Shown here in pieces: positions 7,564-15,295 of a DNA stretch of 29,899 bases. How positions within the stretch are numbered: the first letter of the stretch is position 1; the number at the start of each line of letters is the position of its first letter. The stretch is from Desulfurococcaceae archaeon UBA285 (GTDB lineage: Archaea > Thermoproteota > Thermoprotei_A > Sulfolobales > Desulfurococcaceae). The stretch covers positions 103,358-133,256 of the forward strand of contig DADP01000024.1 of assembly GCA_002495025.1 (NCBI GenBank). Reading direction: 5' to 3'. The position numbers and the translations under genes were made by a program. The notes beneath the pieces were generated by a model. That model saw nothing but the letters and a program-made list of their open reading frames with translations. It was not told the origin of the DNA and searched no databases.

Positions 7564-7836
7564 TTATCTCTTTGTTGTTAGTTTGCGTGCTTCTCTCTCT
7601 GTCTCTCTTAGTATTACAATATCTCCGATTCTAACAGGTCCTTTAATGTTTCTCGTAATTACTCTACCTTTATCTCTACCCTCTAATACTCTCACTCTAA
7701 CTTGTGTTATTTCGCCTGTTACTCCTGTTCTACCGAGTATTTGTATAACCTCCGCTGGGAATCCTATTTCTTCGACTATGTTTACTTTTGGTGGTTCAAA
7801 CACTACTTTCTCTACTCTACCAGTGTTTTCACTCAA
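7564..7836 (-). CDS. rps28e: Ribosomal protein S28e
   Basis: This small-subunit protein lies near the mRNA exit channel. The C-terminal two thirds is highly typical: GRTGVTGEITQVRVRVLEG, then DKGRVITRN, KGPVRIGD and LRETEREAR. I choose the TTG at 7836, which gives 90 residues beginning MSENTGRVEKV, because GGTG lies 6 bases upstream of it. A GTG at 7845 falls inside that binding site. The N-terminus is about 20 residues longer than the shortest archaeal versions. The gene is divergent from L24e and convergent with L7Ae, although in many archaea these genes form one operon. Confidence 0.95.
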   Translation of the reverse strand: MSENTGRVEKVVFEPPKVNIVEEIGFPAEVIQILGRTGVTGEITQVRVRVLEGRDKGRVITRNIKGPVRIGDIVILRETEREARKLTTKR

Positions 7837-7930
7837 ATCTAGCACCCTTAAGCACTCAATGTGTGAAAAATAATTTTTAAGGCTTTTAAAATTGTAGAGT
7901 TAGGTTTGACTAGGGAAAAAGGGTGTGTTT
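7837..7930. promoter_or_regulatory. Divergent promoters of S28e and L24e
   Basis: The minus-strand TATA-like CTTAAAAATTAT at about 7868-7880 serves S28e. The plus-strand GCTTTTAAAATTG at about 7882-7894 serves L24e. The two elements almost touch, so the two genes may compete for or share factor binding. GGGTG at 7921-7925 is the L24e ribosome binding site. Confidence 0.45.
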
Positions 7931-8116
7931 ATGCCGAGAACATCAAATTGTACATTTTGTGGTAACCCAATAGAACCAGGAACTGGACTAATGTATGTGC
8001 TAAACGATGGAACAATATTGTGGTTTTGCAGTAGAAAGTGTTTTACAAGCTATAAGTTAAAGAGAGACCCGAGAAAACTAAAGTGGACGAAGAAGTACGG
8101 ACAGGAGACAAAGTAA
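7931..8116 (+). CDS. rpl24e: Ribosomal protein L24e
   Basis: This 61-residue zinc-ribbon protein of the large subunit has zinc ligands C7, C10, C33 and C37 (CTFC and CSRKC). The basic C-terminus (KRDPRKLKWTKKYG) is typical of the archaeal short form. The ATG at 7931 is preferred over an in-frame GTG at 7925 because GGGTG at 7921-7925 is 5 bases upstream of it. It ends 6 bases from the end of the convergent aIF5B gene. Confidence 0.95.
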   Translation: MPRTSNCTFCGNPIEPGTGLMYVLNDGTILWFCSRKCFTSYKLKRDPRKLKWTKKYGQETK

Positions 8117-8122
8117 ATTGTT

Positions 8123-9940
8123 TTATTGTGTTTGTTGAAAGACAAAGCCGTAGAGTGGATCAGTCTTTCTCTTTATTTTAATTATTTCTTCGAGAACGCT
8201 TTTTTCATCGTCTCTTAGCTCGCTCTTGTATCTTGTCAACCATACAACAACGTGTTCTTTTGGTATATCAGTGTAGAGTACGTCTCCCTCATCGATTTGT
8301 CTACCAATCATTACCTTGCCCTTGATGCTAATTGCTACTCTTTGACCTATAACTGCTTGTTTCAATACGTTATCTCTATCTCTAATCTGCATTACTACTC
8401 CTACTTCTGCACCATCGCTTCTCATTAACGGGTAACCTGGTTTTATTGTTCCACCTAGTACTTCTATACCTACTATTGCTGGGTCACTGCGTCTAAATAC
8501 ATAGCCAGGTAGTATTCTTATTTTACCTGGTCTGACAAGTGATTCTAGTTCTCTTAGTTTTTCTTGTTCTTTGTATTCTCTCAACCACTTCAAGTAGTCT
8601 TCGAGTAGCTGGTATATTACGTTGTTAGTAAATACCTTGATGTTTTCTTTTTCTATTAACTCGACTGCCTCACTCAATATCTTAGTGTTAAAGACTAGTA
8701 TTACACCGTATTCTGGTTTCGACTTCTTAACTACAGCTGCTTCTAGCGCGTCGTTTTTAGATACTGGTCCTACATCTGCTAGTCTAATGGGTATATTTTC
8801 TCTCTTTAAAGCTTCAATGAGTGCTTCTAGAGAGCCGAGTGTATCGGCTTTGACAACTACTCCATCACTCTCGCTTTTAACAATGATTTGTTTTACTTCT
8901 TCAACAACTAGTTTACCATATTCTTCGGGTTGTTTATCGGGTGGAACAACGTAGAGTGGAGTACCAGCTATTACATCTTCTAGTTCAGGAGCAACTATTT
9001 TCACTCCAGCAGCAGCTACTACATAGTCTACTTGGATAAATCTACCTTCATGCATTCTCATATCTTGTAGTGGTCTCGGGAGTAGTAGTGCTCTAACCTT
9101 GGTTACTTTGTATCCATTACGGGAAGCAACGACTATTGTATCGTTTTTCCTAATTATTCCATCGTATATAATAGTGTCAAGAGTTGTCCCTAGTCCTGGT
9201 TCTTCTCTTACTTCGAGAACAACGCCTTTAGCGGCGTCTTCACTTGTAATTAATTTTTTCTTCATGAATTGCTGTGCTAGTCCCGCTATTAGTGCTAGGA
9301 GTTCTGGTACTCCCTCACCTGTTTTAGCCGAGACGGGAACTATTGCTACTGTTCTCCTAAAGTCTTTTACTCGGTCAAATCTCTCAGATTCAAATCCAAA
9401 CTCGTATAGTTGACCTATAAGCGAGTATATTCTCTCTTCTAGTTTCTCTATTGTTTTTGGTGATTGTTTTTGAATACTCTCGAGAAACGGAGCGTCGGGA
9501 TTGGGCTTCCACCCTTCAATTCTATCTATTTTATTAGCTGCAACAACAAATGGTACTTTTCTCTCTTTAAGTAGATTGATTGCTTCACGTGTTTGTGGTT
9601 TAACCCCCTCTATTATATCTATAACGAGAATAGCCATATCTGCAACACTACCACCACGCCTCCTTAGACTGGCAAATAATTCGTGTCCTGGTGTGTCAAT
9701 GAAGAGAAGGCCTGGTATTTCGATTTTCAACTTGGGGAAGAATTTGCGGAGTGGTTCGGCTAGTTTTTCTAGTACACTAGCTGGTACTATACTAGCACCA
9801 ATATGCTGGGTTATTTCTCCTGGTTCTTTTCTCGCTACTGCTGTTCCACGTATTTTATCCAGTAGGGTTGTTTTACCGTGGTCTACGTGTCCTAGAACAG
9901 TTATTATTGGCTGTCTAATCCATGTTTTACTAGTACTCAA
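8123..9940 (-). CDS. infB: Translation initiation factor aIF5B (IF-2 homologue)
   Basis: This GTPase promotes ribosomal subunit joining and initiator tRNA placement. G motifs are clear: GHVDHGKTT at about residues 17-25, DTPGH at about 82-86 and NKID at about 136-139. Further domains fit the aIF5B layout: a beta-barrel after the G domain, an alpha/beta domain III (GVVVKADTLGSLEALIEAL at about 364-382), and a second barrel with GGTIKPGYPLM near 505-515. At 605 residues it is a normal archaeal length and lacks the long eukaryotic N-terminus. The start TTG follows a GAGGTGGTGAT. In many archaea a nucleoside diphosphate kinase gene lies between L24e and this gene; here it is absent and this gene is on the opposite strand. 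Confidence 0.97.
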   Translation of the reverse strand: MSTSKTWIRQPIITVLGHVDHGKTTLLDKIRGTAVARKEPGEITQHIGASIVPASVLEKLAEPLRKFFPKLKIEIPGLLFIDTPGHELFASLRRRGGSVADMAILVIDIIEGVKPQTREAINLLKERKVPFVVAANKIDRIEGWKPNPDAPFLESIQKQSPKTIEKLEERIYSLIGQLYEFGFESERFDRVKDFRRTVAIVPVSAKTGEGVPELLALIAGLAQQFMKKKLITSEDAAKGVVLEVREEPGLGTTLDTIIYDGIIRKNDTIVVASRNGYKVTKVRALLLPRPLQDMRMHEGRFIQVDYVVAAAGVKIVAPELEDVIAGTPLYVVPPDKQPEEYGKLVVEEVKQIIVKSESDGVVVKADTLGSLEALIEALKRENIPIRLADVGPVSKNDALEAAVVKKSKPEYGVILVFNTKILSEAVELIEKENIKVFTNNVIYQLLEDYLKWLREYKEQEKLRELESLVRPGKIRILPGYVFRRSDPAIVGIEVLGGTIKPGYPLMRSDGAEVGVVMQIRDRDNVLKQAVIGQRVAISIKGKVMIGRQIDEGDVLYTDIPKEHVVVWLTRYKSELRDDEKSVLEEIIKIKRKTDPLYGFVFQQTQ

Positions 9941-10024
9941 TAATCACCACCTCTTAAAGTGGGAATATATAAACGGCTTAATTAATGATTGATAATTAAC
10001 CACCGGGCAACTGGTGGTCTATGT
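9941..10024. promoter_or_regulatory. Divergent aIF5B/S6e promoters and S6e leader hairpin
   Basis: AATATATAAAC at 9964-9974 is a good plus-strand TATA box and puts the S6e transcript start near 9995. TTAATTAATG at about 9978-9987 may serve aIF5B on the minus strand. In the S6e leader, ACCACC at 9999-10004 is perfectly complementary to GGTGGT at 10013-10018, with an 8-base loop. The 3' arm is the S6e ribosome binding site, so this hairpin would mask it. Confidence 0.5.
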
Positions 10025-10675
10025 ATGCCGGATTTCAAAATAGTTATAAACGACCCAGAAGCACCTAAAACAGCTAAAGCTGTAAAAGTAAAAGTTGTTG
10101 GAGATGGAGATATACCATTTACCGATAGAATGAAAGACCAATTCGAGCTACCAGTGGCAAAAGTAAACTCAAAACTAGCTAGTGAAATAGCTGCTAAACA
10201 CGGAGTTGTATTAATAAGAATGAGGCGTCCAGACACAGGAGACAAAGTTAAAATGGTTTGTAAACTCGAAGTAGACGACTCTACACCAGATAACACTGTT
10301 AGAGTTAGTCTTGCTAGACTAATAGACTTGACTGGTACACAGGAATTAGATGGAGAAATACTTAGAGCTCCAGCATGGCAAATAAGAATAAACGACGAGA
10401 GAACAAACGCATTTATAGGATTGAAAATAGGAGATGAAGTAGCAGGAGAAATCGTTGGATTGAAAAACGTAAAACTAGTAATAACTGGCGGCAGCGACAT
10501 AGCAGGCTTTCCAATGAGGCCAGATATACCAGGCCCCATTAAGAAACGAGCACTTCTCTCCGGCCCACCAGGATTCCACCCCAGAGAAGACGGTGAAAGA
10601 AGAAGAAAAATGGTTAGAGGTAACACTATAGCCCCTGACATCGTACAAATAAATACGAAAATAAAATATCTTTAA
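10025..10675 (+). CDS. rps6e: Ribosomal protein S6e
   Basis: This is a small-subunit protein. The conserved S6e core is in the C-terminal half: LIGLKIGDE-like FIGLKIGDEVAGE at about residues 124-136, then ITGGSDIAGFPMRPD at about 149-163, LLSGPPGFHP, GERRRKMVRGNTI and DIVQINTKI. The N-terminal half carries an extra segment of about 85 residues that I also recall from Sulfolobus S6e, so the 216-residue length is crenarchaeal rather than abnormal. The start is the ATG at 10025, 6 bases after GGTGGT; upstream in-frame codons lie inside the leader. aIF2 gamma follows after 15 bases and is probably co-transcribed. Confidence 0.95.
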   Translation: MPDFKIVINDPEAPKTAKAVKVKVVGDGDIPFTDRMKDQFELPVAKVNSKLASEIAAKHGVVLIRMRRPDTGDKVKMVCKLEVDDSTPDNTVRVSLARLIDLTGTQELDGEILRAPAWQIRINDERTNAFIGLKIGDEVAGEIVGLKNVKLVITGGSDIAGFPMRPDIPGPIKKRALLSGPPGFHPREDGERRRKMVRGNTIAPDIVQINTKIKYL

Positions 10676-10690
10676 TAACTAGGTGGTTTT

Positions 10691-11947
10691 TTGCAGCAAA
10701 TTAAACCGCCCGAAGTAAACATTGGAATAGTTGGACATGTAGACCATGGTAAAACCACTCTTGTACAAGCACTTACTGGTATCTGGACTGCAAAACACAG
10801 CAAGGAATTAGAGCGTGGAATGACTATTTATCTCGGATATGCTGATGGAAATATTGCACTATGTCCTGGTTTAAACCCACCCGATGCCTATACCACCGAG
10901 CTCGTCTGTCCAGATGGAAGTGAAGCACAACTACTTAGAAGAGTAAGCTATGTAGATGCACCTGGACACGAAGCATACATGACTACAATGTTAAGTGGTG
11001 CAATGATAGTTGACGGCGCTATACTTGTTGTCGCGGCAAACGAGCCCTGTCCACAACCACAAACAGTAGAACACTTAATTGCATTGGAAGTCCTCGGAGT
11101 AAAAAACATTATTATAGTACAGAACAAAATAGATGTTGTTTCAAGGGAAAAAGCATTAAAGAACTACCAGGAAATACAAAACTTCATTAAGGGTACAATT
11201 GCAGAAAACGCCCCAATAATTCCAGTGAGTGCTCTACACAAAGTAAACATCGATGTCTTACTACAGGCAATACAAGAATTAATTCCAACACCCCAGAGAG
11301 ATCTCTCAAAAACTCCAATAATGTATGTAGTGAGAAGCTTCGACATTAATAGACCGGGCACCCCCTACAACACGATTCAGGGTGGAGTACTAGGTGGAAC
11401 ACTACTCCAAGGAAGACTCAGAGTTGGACAAGAAATAATGATACTACCAGGAGTAAAAATACCTAGAGAAACAGGTAAAACAAAGACAACTATCTACCAG
11501 CCAATTACAACTACAATAGAGGAGATTAGATATGGCGACCTAGCAGTAGAAGAAGCAACTCCAAGTGGACTAGTAGCTATTAGAACAACACTAGACCCGT
11601 CTATTACAAAAGCAGATCAACTGGTTGGTTCTGTTGTAACAACACCAGATAATAAAATACCAGTTACAACATCTATAGAAATATCGTATAGAGAACTAGA
11701 AAGAGTTGTTGGTTTAAAAGGACAGCCACTAAAACTACCCCCACTACAAGTAAACGAAAAAGTAATAGTTGCAGTTGGCCCTGCTTCTAGACTAGCAACT
11801 ATTAAATCAGTTAGAAAAGACCGTGTAGAGCTGAAACTAGAAGAACCCGTTGCAACATGGAAGGGTTCAAGAATAGCTATTGGTAGGAGAGTAATGGCTA
11901 GGTGGAGGCTAGCTGGTTGGGGTGTAGTCGAGGATATCTATGAATAG
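10691..11947 (+). CDS. eif2g: Translation initiation factor aIF2 subunit gamma
   Basis: This GTPase subunit delivers initiator Met-tRNA to the small subunit. G motifs are GHVDHGKTT at residues 15-23, DAPGHE at 89-94 and NKID near 145-148; two beta-barrel domains follow. Length (418) is normal. Between G2 and G3 most archaeal versions have a four-Cys zinc knuckle. Here only C58 and C73 remain, with Leu at 61 and Gly at 76 where the partners should be, so zinc is probably not bound. The TTG start follows GGTGG by 6 bases. The stop overlaps the PIN nuclease start by 8 bases (ATGAATAG), which suggests coupled translation. Confidence 0.97.
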   Translation: MQQIKPPEVNIGIVGHVDHGKTTLVQALTGIWTAKHSKELERGMTIYLGYADGNIALCPGLNPPDAYTTELVCPDGSEAQLLRRVSYVDAPGHEAYMTTMLSGAMIVDGAILVVAANEPCPQPQTVEHLIALEVLGVKNIIIVQNKIDVVSREKALKNYQEIQNFIKGTIAENAPIIPVSALHKVNIDVLLQAIQELIPTPQRDLSKTPIMYVVRSFDINRPGTPYNTIQGGVLGGTLLQGRLRVGQEIMILPGVKIPRETGKTKTTIYQPITTTIEEIRYGDLAVEEATPSGLVAIRTTLDPSITKADQLVGSVVTTPDNKIPVTTSIEISYRELERVVGLKGQPLKLPPLQVNEKVIVAVGPASRLATIKSVRKDRVELKLEEPVATWKGSRIAIGRRVMARWRLAGWGVVEDIYE

Positions 11948-12350
11948 TAATCGTGTAATAGTTGTTTTAGATACAAATATGCTTCTTTTAATGGCTGATG
12001 GCGTACCAGTTCTAGACAATATAAAAGAAGCATTGGAAACAGAACCATTATTCATTGTATTAAAACCTGTCTACAACGAACTAGTCAAACTAGCAAGTAG
12101 TGGAGGAAATAAACTAAGAAGAAAAGCAAGATTTGCCCTTGAAATAGTTGAAAAATACTGTAAAATCGTGGATTTCGAATTAAAAGAAGGCGAGTCAGTA
12201 GACGATGGAATTATCAGGTTTGCACTAGAAAACAAGGCAATAGTTGCAACTAATGATAGAGAATTAAGGAGAAAACTAAGAGCTCTCGGTATACCAGAAG
12301 CATACTTGAGAGAAGAAGCTTGGAGAGTCGTAGTTGACTATTATAAATAA
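11940..12350 (+). CDS. PIN-domain nuclease, Fcf1/Utp24-like
   Basis: This 136-residue single PIN domain has the acidic active-site set: D11 (VVLDTN), E47 (VYNEL), D88 or D89 (SVDDG) and D106 (ATNDREL). The final motif TNDRELRRKLR followed by IP is characteristic of the Fcf1/Utp24 branch, related to eukaryotic rRNA-processing nucleases, rather than VapC toxins. No antitoxin gene lies beside it. It is translationally coupled to aIF2 gamma and precedes Rpb7, a neighbourhood that I recall as conserved in archaea. This suggests a housekeeping role in rRNA maturation; the activity itself is inferred. Confidence 0.85.
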   Translation: MNSNRVIVVLDTNMLLLMADGVPVLDNIKEALETEPLFIVLKPVYNELVKLASSGGNKLRRKARFALEIVEKYCKIVDFELKEGESVDDGIIRFALENKAIVATNDRELRRKLRALGIPEAYLREEAWRVVVDYYK

Positions 12351-12414
12351 CCCTGTTTTTATTTATGTATAACGCGTAGTGATTAAACAATGATAGAGAT
12401 AGGTGCTTTTCAAT

Positions 12415-12993
12415 ATGTTTGCTCTTGTTGAAATACAAGACTATGTAAGAATACCACCATCAAAATTCGGTAGACAACTCGAAGAAACAGTAGAAGAAGA
12501 GTTAAAAGCGAAATACGAGGGTGCAGTAATATCAATAGAGAGAGGAGAAGAAGAAAAACCGATACTCGGTATTATAGTAGCAATTACTTCTGCAAACACC
12601 GATCCACTAGGTATAATAATACCTGGTGATGGAGCAACCTACCACAAAGTATCATTCAATGCACTAGTATTTACTCCATTTGAAAAAGAAGTTGTTGAAG
12701 GACAAGTCGCGTCTGTAACAAGAGCTGGTCTATACGTTAATCTCGGTGTTTTAGACGGCTTTGTTCACATTAACCAAGTAGCCGATGAAAGAGTAGTTTT
12801 CGACACAGCGAGGGGTTCACTACTACTAGAAGAAACACGTAGATATGTAGATAAAGGAGACGTTGTAAGAGCAAGAATTTATGTTGTAGGCTTATTCCCT
12901 GGCAAGGGTCTGAGAATACACATGACAATGAGGCAACCATGGCTTGGAAAAATAGAATGGATTGAAAAAACACGAGAGGGTAGTCAGAAATGA
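12415..12993 (+). CDS. rpoE: DNA-directed RNA polymerase subunit Rpo7 (RpoE, Rpb7)
   Basis: This is the stalk subunit that pairs with Rpo4 (RpoF) and binds emerging RNA. The N-terminal tip domain starts FALVEIQDYVRIPPSKFG. The C-terminal S1 domain is seen as GQVASVTRAGLYVNLGVLDG followed by FVHINQV, at about residues 82-109. I prefer the ATG at 12415 (192 residues), with AGGTG 9 bases upstream, over a GTG at 12403 that lies within this binding site. A TATA-like TTTATGTATAAC at about 12361-12372 gives it its own promoter after the PIN gene. The stop overlaps the Spt4 start in ATGA. Confidence 0.96.
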   Translation: MFALVEIQDYVRIPPSKFGRQLEETVEEELKAKYEGAVISIERGEEEKPILGIIVAITSANTDPLGIIIPGDGATYHKVSFNALVFTPFEKEVVEGQVASVTRAGLYVNLGVLDGFVHINQVADERVVFDTARGSLLLEETRRYVDKGDVVRARIYVVGLFPGKGLRIHMTMRQPWLGKIEWIEKTREGSQK

Positions 12994-13202
12994 GCAGTAG
13001 GTCTAAGAGTAAACAGTTCAAAGCATGTAGAAACTGTAAAGCACTCGTAGATAGAGAAGTAGAAGTATGCCCTGTATGCAATGGAAGAGAGTTTGTCGAA
13101 GAGTGGAGTGGAGTAGTAATAGTAGTAGACCCGGAAAACTCTGAAATAGCGAAAACACTCAAGGTTAATCAGAGAGGTAGATTTGTTGTTAAACTCGAGT
13201 AG
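12990..13202 (+). CDS. spt4: Transcription elongation factor Spt4 (RpoE'')
   Basis: This 70-residue zinc protein partners Spt5 and increases RNA polymerase processivity. C13, C16, C27 and C30 form the zinc ribbon (CRNC and CPVC). The core WSGVVIVVDPENSEIAK, at about residues 39-55, is the conserved strand that docks on the Spt5 NGN domain. It overlaps the Rpb7 stop by 4 bases and the next gene by 20 bases, so Rpb7, Spt4 and the CoA kinase should be on one transcript. Confidence 0.95.
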   Translation: MSSRSKSKQFKACRNCKALVDREVEVCPVCNGREFVEEWSGVVIVVDPENSEIAKTLKVNQRGRFVVKLE

Positions 13203-13671
13203 AGAACTTAAAATTCCAATACTACTTTTACCAAGCGAGTATAGACTAGACCTCTCACTACCACAGGGAAAACTATACGTTCACAAAACACGCGGTGTAA
13301 TTAAGGGTTTAAAGTCGGATGTAACAGTTGGAGATATAGTATCTGAGAGACACTACTCCAAGTTAAAAATCATTGATTACAAAACCAAGAGAGTACACTC
13401 AACACAACTAAACACCGTGTGCGACCAGATTGTTGTAAATCCACCTGGAGGTGTAAGCATTAATAGCTCTACAATTCTAGATGCTCTCAGAGAAGGATAT
13501 ATCTGTGTCAATGGAGAAGAAGACCTACTAGTAATACCTCTCCTGAAGAAAACAGGAGTTAAAATTATATATGGCCAACCAGATATAGGTGTTGTAGAAG
13601 TAGAAGGCTCATTGGAAAGGGCTATAAAGGTTTTAAAAATACTTATACCACATTGGCATAATTATGGGTAG
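13183..13671 (+). CDS. GTP-dependent dephospho-CoA kinase (DUF359)
   Basis: This family catalyses the last step of archaeal coenzyme A synthesis, using GTP to phosphorylate dephospho-CoA. It is unrelated to bacterial CoaE. Diagnostic motifs are VGDIVS at about residues 46-51, VNPPGGVS at about 84-91, GEEDLLVIPL at about 107-116 and YGQPDIGVV at about 126-134. Length (162) is typical. The start is one of two adjacent TTGs (13183 or 13186), after GAGAGGT. It lies between Spt4 and S24e, the same position that I recall for COG1909 genes in other archaea. Confidence 0.9.
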   Translation: MLLNSSRELKIPILLLPSEYRLDLSLPQGKLYVHKTRGVIKGLKSDVTVGDIVSERHYSKLKIIDYKTKRVHSTQLNTVCDQIVVNPPGGVSINSSTILDALREGYICVNGEEDLLVIPLLKKTGVKIIYGQPDIGVVEVEGSLERAIKVLKILIPHWHNYG

Positions 13672-13690
13672 ATAAAACCCGGTGTTTACA

Positions 13691-14026
13691 ATGAGTAAAC
13701 AGGTAAAATTATTAGACAAATACAGTGCAGAAGTATTAGAAGAGAGATATAATGGACTAGTTGAGAGAATAGAAGTAAAAATAAGACTTTTACACCTAGG
13801 CGAGGGGACACCAAGTAGAGGACTATTGAAAATGGGAATAGCAAAACTATACAATAAAGACCCGTCACTAGTATACATAAGAAAAGTAGAGTCTAAATAC
13901 GGCTCGCCAGAGAGTATAATTGAAGCACACATTTATAACAGTCAGGAAAGAGCTAAGTTATTTGAACCAGAATACATTATTAAAAGAGATGAGGAGTCTT
14001 ATAAGAAAGTAGCTGGAGCACAATAG
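13691..14026 (+). CDS. rps24e: Ribosomal protein S24e
   Basis: This is a small-subunit protein. Recognisable segments are EERYNGLVERIEVKIRLLHL with GEGTPSRGLLKMGIAKLY, the family's central strand-helix unit, and VRKVESKYG-like YIRKVESKYG near residue 68. The start ATG at 13691 has GGTG 6 bases upstream; the in-frame GTG at 13682 overlaps that site. It is 111 residues long. S27ae follows after 10 bases, the usual archaeal pair. Confidence 0.94.
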   Translation: MSKQVKLLDKYSAEVLEERYNGLVERIEVKIRLLHLGEGTPSRGLLKMGIAKLYNKDPSLVYIRKVESKYGSPESIIEAHIYNSQERAKLFEPEYIIKRDEESYKKVAGAQ

Positions 14027-14036
14027 GTGAGATAAA

Positions 14037-14198
14037 ATGCCCTACATTCACAAACTCTACGAAGTAGACTACAAAAACTGGACGATTAAGAGAAAGAATA
14101 AAACCTGTCCAAGATGCGGTTCATTCATGGCATTCCACAAGAAGCCAGTTCCAAGATGGCACTGTGGAAAATGCAATTATGTTGAATATGTAAAGTAA
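14037..14198 (+). CDS. rps27ae: Ribosomal protein S27ae
   Basis: The product is 53 residues, beginning MPYIHKLYEVDY. It is a small-subunit zinc-ribbon protein, the archaeal counterpart of the ribosomal tail of eukaryotic ubiquitin-S27a. Zinc ligands are C24 and C27 (CPRC) and C43 and C46 (CGKC). GGTGA lies 7 bases before the ATG. The final NYVEYVK is typical of the family. S24e lies directly upstream and Kae1 downstream. Confidence 0.95.
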   Translation: MPYIHKLYEVDYKNWTIKRKNKTCPRCGSFMAFHKKPVPRWHCGKCNYVEYVK

Positions 14199-14221
14199 TT
14201 GTTTTAGGAAAGAGTGTACTT

Positions 14222-15295
14222 ATGTCTATTTTCTCGAAAACATATGAATTTACTCCTTCTATTAAACCCGTCAAGGAACCAGTTATAATACTCGGTATTG
14301 AATCAACAAGCCATACTTTTGGAGTAGGGGTAGTTGAATACTCTAATAACAGTGTTAAATTCCTAGCTAATATTTCTAGCCAATACAAACCGCAATCCGG
14401 GGGAATACATCCAAGAGAGTCGTTTCTACACCACGTCAACAATGCTCCAAGAGTCCTTCAAAAAGCACTTGAAACAGCAAAAATTAATCCAAGTGAAATA
14501 GATGCTGTCGCGGTATCTGTAGGGCCTGGATTAGGCCCTTGTTTAAGAGTTGGAGCTAGTCTCGCCCGCTTTATTGCATCCTACTATGGAAAACCAGTTG
14601 CACCAGTAAACCATGCTGTTGCACACATAGAGATTGGTAAGCTTGTCAGTGGATTCAAAGACCCTGTTATCGTCTATGTATCGGGAGGCAATACAATGAT
14701 CCTAGTGCAGAAAAACAAGAAGTATAGAGTTATTGGTGAAACACTAGACATACCGCTAGGCAATCTACTAGATACTTTTGCAAGAGAAATCGGTATTGCA
14801 CCACCATATGTTGTCGAGGGAAAACACGCGGTTGATATATGTGCAGAGTGGAGTAGTGAATATATACCACTACCCTACACGGTTAAAGGCTGTGATTTAA
14901 GCTTTTCTGGTCTACTTACAGCTGCACTTAGATTAATTGGCAACAATAGAGACAGAGAAAACCTGGGTAAAATATGTAGAAGTCTACGTGAAACAGCATT
15001 CAACATGCTAGTTGAAGTCACAGAGAGAACACTAATGTTGACAAGTAAAAAGAGTATTCTACTAGTTGGCGGTGTAGCCTCAAATAAAGAACTCCGCTGG
15101 AAATTCGAAGTAGTAGCTGAACACTATGGTGCTGAATTCTATGGAACACCACCAGAAGTAGCTGGAGACAACGGGTTAATGATAGCATATAGTGGACTAC
15201 TACACTTCCTCCACGGCAAACTCGTTGAGCCGAGCAGGGTTTTCACTAGGCAGAGATATAGATTAGATGAGGAGGAATATCCATGGCTACCATGA
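14222..15295 (+). CDS. kae1: KEOPS subunit Kae1, tRNA threonylcarbamoyladenosine transferase
   Basis: Kae1 transfers threonylcarbamoyl to A37 of ANN-decoding tRNAs within the KEOPS complex. ASKHA-fold landmarks are LGIESTSHTFG at residues 24-34, GPGLGPCLRVGAS at 101-113, the metal-binding H131 and H135 in NHAVAHIE, SGGNT near 164, FSGLLTA near 227 and GGVASNKELR near 278. Length (357) is slightly above the family because of an N-terminal extension of about 20 residues. The upstream ribosome binding site is weak (GAGTG) and no better in-frame start lies downstream. The 3' end overlaps Bud32 by 13 bases. Confidence 0.96.
   Translation: MSIFSKTYEFTPSIKPVKEPVIILGIESTSHTFGVGVVEYSNNSVKFLANISSQYKPQSGGIHPRESFLHHVNNAPRVLQKALETAKINPSEIDAVAVSVGPGLGPCLRVGASLARFIASYYGKPVAPVNHAVAHIEIGKLVSGFKDPVIVYVSGGNTMILVQKNKKYRVIGETLDIPLGNLLDTFAREIGIAPPYVVEGKHAVDICAEWSSEYIPLPYTVKGCDLSFSGLLTAALRLIGNNRDRENLGKICRSLRETAFNMLVEVTERTLMLTSKKSILLVGGVASNKELRWKFEVVAEHYGAEFYGTPPEVAGDNGLMIAYSGLLHFLHGKLVEPSRVFTRQRYRLDEEEYPWLP

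Noticed and set aside
9982..10641. Minus-strand 219-codon frame opposite S6e
   Set aside because: S6e is certain; the antisense frame is a by-product of the codon bias of the plus strand.
11940..12350. VapC-type toxin
   Set aside because: No antitoxin gene is adjacent, and the C-terminal TNDREL pattern fits the Fcf1/Utp24 branch better.
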